Source: PALSA-1006 sp036171275
Lineage (GTDB): Bacteria > Pseudomonadota > Gammaproteobacteria > Burkholderiales > Gallionellaceae
Assembly (NCBI GenBank): GCA_036171275.1
Contig: JAVHQT010000059.1
Location: 1-12,674, forward strand
Reading direction: 5' to 3'
DNA length: 12,674 nucleotides
Numbering within the stretch: position 1 is the first letter of the stretch; each line of letters begins with the position of its first letter. The notes below the pieces were generated by a model. It worked only from the letters and a program-made list of their open reading frames with translations. It was not told the DNA's origin and ran no database searches. This document shows, in pieces, positions 11,957 through 12,674 of the stretch. The position numbers and the translations under genes are program-made.

Positions 11957-12674
11957 TTTCCAAAGTGCTTACTGTCACCGAAACGTCACGTAAGGCTTGA
12001 CGACGGTTAACGAAGTCAGCCAAATGCACAGTCGATAAATGCGCATACCGCCGCACCATCTCGGAACTCTCCCATCCCCCCAGTTCTTGCAGGACATGAA
12101 GCGGTGTTCCATCTTGCGCATGCCAACTTGCCCACGTATGGCGTAAATCGTGCCACCTAAAATCAGTTAAACCCACTGACTTGCAGGCCTTACGCCAAGT
12201 AAAGGTTGCCGTCTGAATCACGGGATTGCCTTCATATACAAATACAAACTTATCATGCTGACCTGCCCATCGTTTCAGAATCGCTACCGCGTTTTCAGAT
12301 AGTGGAACGGGGATCGGCTTATTCGCTTTCGCTTGGTCCGGATGGATCCAAGCCGTAAAGCGTTCAAGATCAACTTGCGCCCATTCCAAGTGCGTTACAT
12401 TCGAACGACGCAACCCTGTTTCCAAGGTAAAGCGCATCATTTCAGACAAATGAAAAGGCAGTGCATCAAGAAGTGCTTCCGCTTTCTCTCGTGTAATCCA
12501 CGAAATCCGCCGAGTCGCTTCTTTTTGCAACTTAACCGTGGGAACATGATCAATCCACTCCCACTCATCTCGTGCCAGTCGCAACACCGCACGAATGATT
12601 TCCAATGTCCGATTCACCGTAGCAGGTTTAGGATTGATTGCTCGATCCGGCCCCTTGCTGCGAGGAATCGTGTA
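11943..12674 (-). CDS. int: Tyrosine recombinase/integrase, C-terminal part (5' end beyond window)
   Basis: The frame runs open from the window edge for 243 codons to TAG 11943-11945. The core-binding domain end (about 20-45 of the visible part, IIRAVLRLARDEWEW) leads into the catalytic domain with ARG I in ETGLRRSNVTHLEW, the beta-hairpin lysine in QAKANKPIPVPL, HxxR in WHDLRHTWASW, the tryptophan in ELGGWES, and the nucleophilic tyrosine in MVRRYAHLS. All catalytic residues are present, so the visible part looks functional. Such enzymes integrate phages and genomic islands at tRNA 3' ends. It points toward the tRNA-Arg gene, 38 bases away, which is the likely attachment site. The element would extend to the right, outside the window. 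The short N-terminal arm and the true start are not visible. Confidence 0.93.
   Translation of the reverse strand, partial: YTIPRSKGPDRAINPKPATVNRTLEIIRAVLRLARDEWEWIDHVPTVKLQKEATRRISWITREKAEALLDALPFHLSEMMRFTLETGLRRSNVTHLEWAQVDLERFTAWIHPDQAKANKPIPVPLSENAVAILKRWAGQHDKFVFVYEGNPVIQTATFTWRKACKSVGLTDFRWHDLRHTWASWHAQDGTPLHVLQELGGWESSEMVRRYAHLSTVHLADFVNRRQALRDVSVTVSTLERKMT

Overview
This window looks like chromosome of a gammaproteobacterium. The reasons are an rpsO-pnp pair with closely matching proteins, tRNA-His(GTG) and tRNA-Arg(ACG) genes close to the E. coli ones and with encoded CCA ends, TAGAAT/TATAAT promoters, and a short-form HisG next to HisD. I cannot name the genus; a sulfur-oxidising or methylotrophic lineage is only a guess from general protein style.

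Layout. 1-944 (minus) is the N-terminal part of an exported WD40 beta-propeller protein cut by the window edge. 945-1339 is a repeat-rich gap (a MITE-like inverted repeat, a 38-bp tandem repeat and a REP-like palindrome) ending in a very strong terminator for pnp. 1340-3821 (minus) is the rpsO-pnp operon (ribosomal protein S15 and polynucleotide phosphorylase). 3900-8200 is an accessory island on the plus strand. It holds an unrecognised ORF remnant, a frameshifted TOPRIM/DUF3991 primase-like pseudogene, the C-terminal part of the BREX phage-defence ATPase gene brxC (N-terminally truncated and frameshifted at a G7 run), an intact HipA-family kinase gene of the HipH/YjjJ type, and a 39-codon remnant that starts like the BREX methyltransferase gene pglX. 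8201-8381 (minus) is tRNA-His with its promoter and terminator. 8766-10705 (minus) is hisG-hisD with a 4-bp overlap. 11184-11636 (plus) is a periplasmic PCu(A)C copper chaperone. 11786-11952 (plus) is tRNA-Arg(ACG) with a good promoter and terminator, followed at 11943 to the window end (minus) by the C-terminal part of a tyrosine integrase, probably the edge of a second, tRNA-targeted element.

How it fits together. The core genes are ordinary RNA turnover, translation and histidine biosynthesis. The most interesting part is the decayed BREX type 1 locus. Both flanking BREX genes are broken, yet the hipH-like gene between them is full length with all kinase motifs. Its stop codon abuts the GTG start of the pglX remnant, so it appears to have been an organic member of the BREX operon (brxC-hipH-pglX) rather than a late insertion. 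An 8-bp inverted repeat just upstream of hipH is a candidate operator for its own winged-helix domain.

Family assignments come from recognising sequence patterns by eye. No database search was run.
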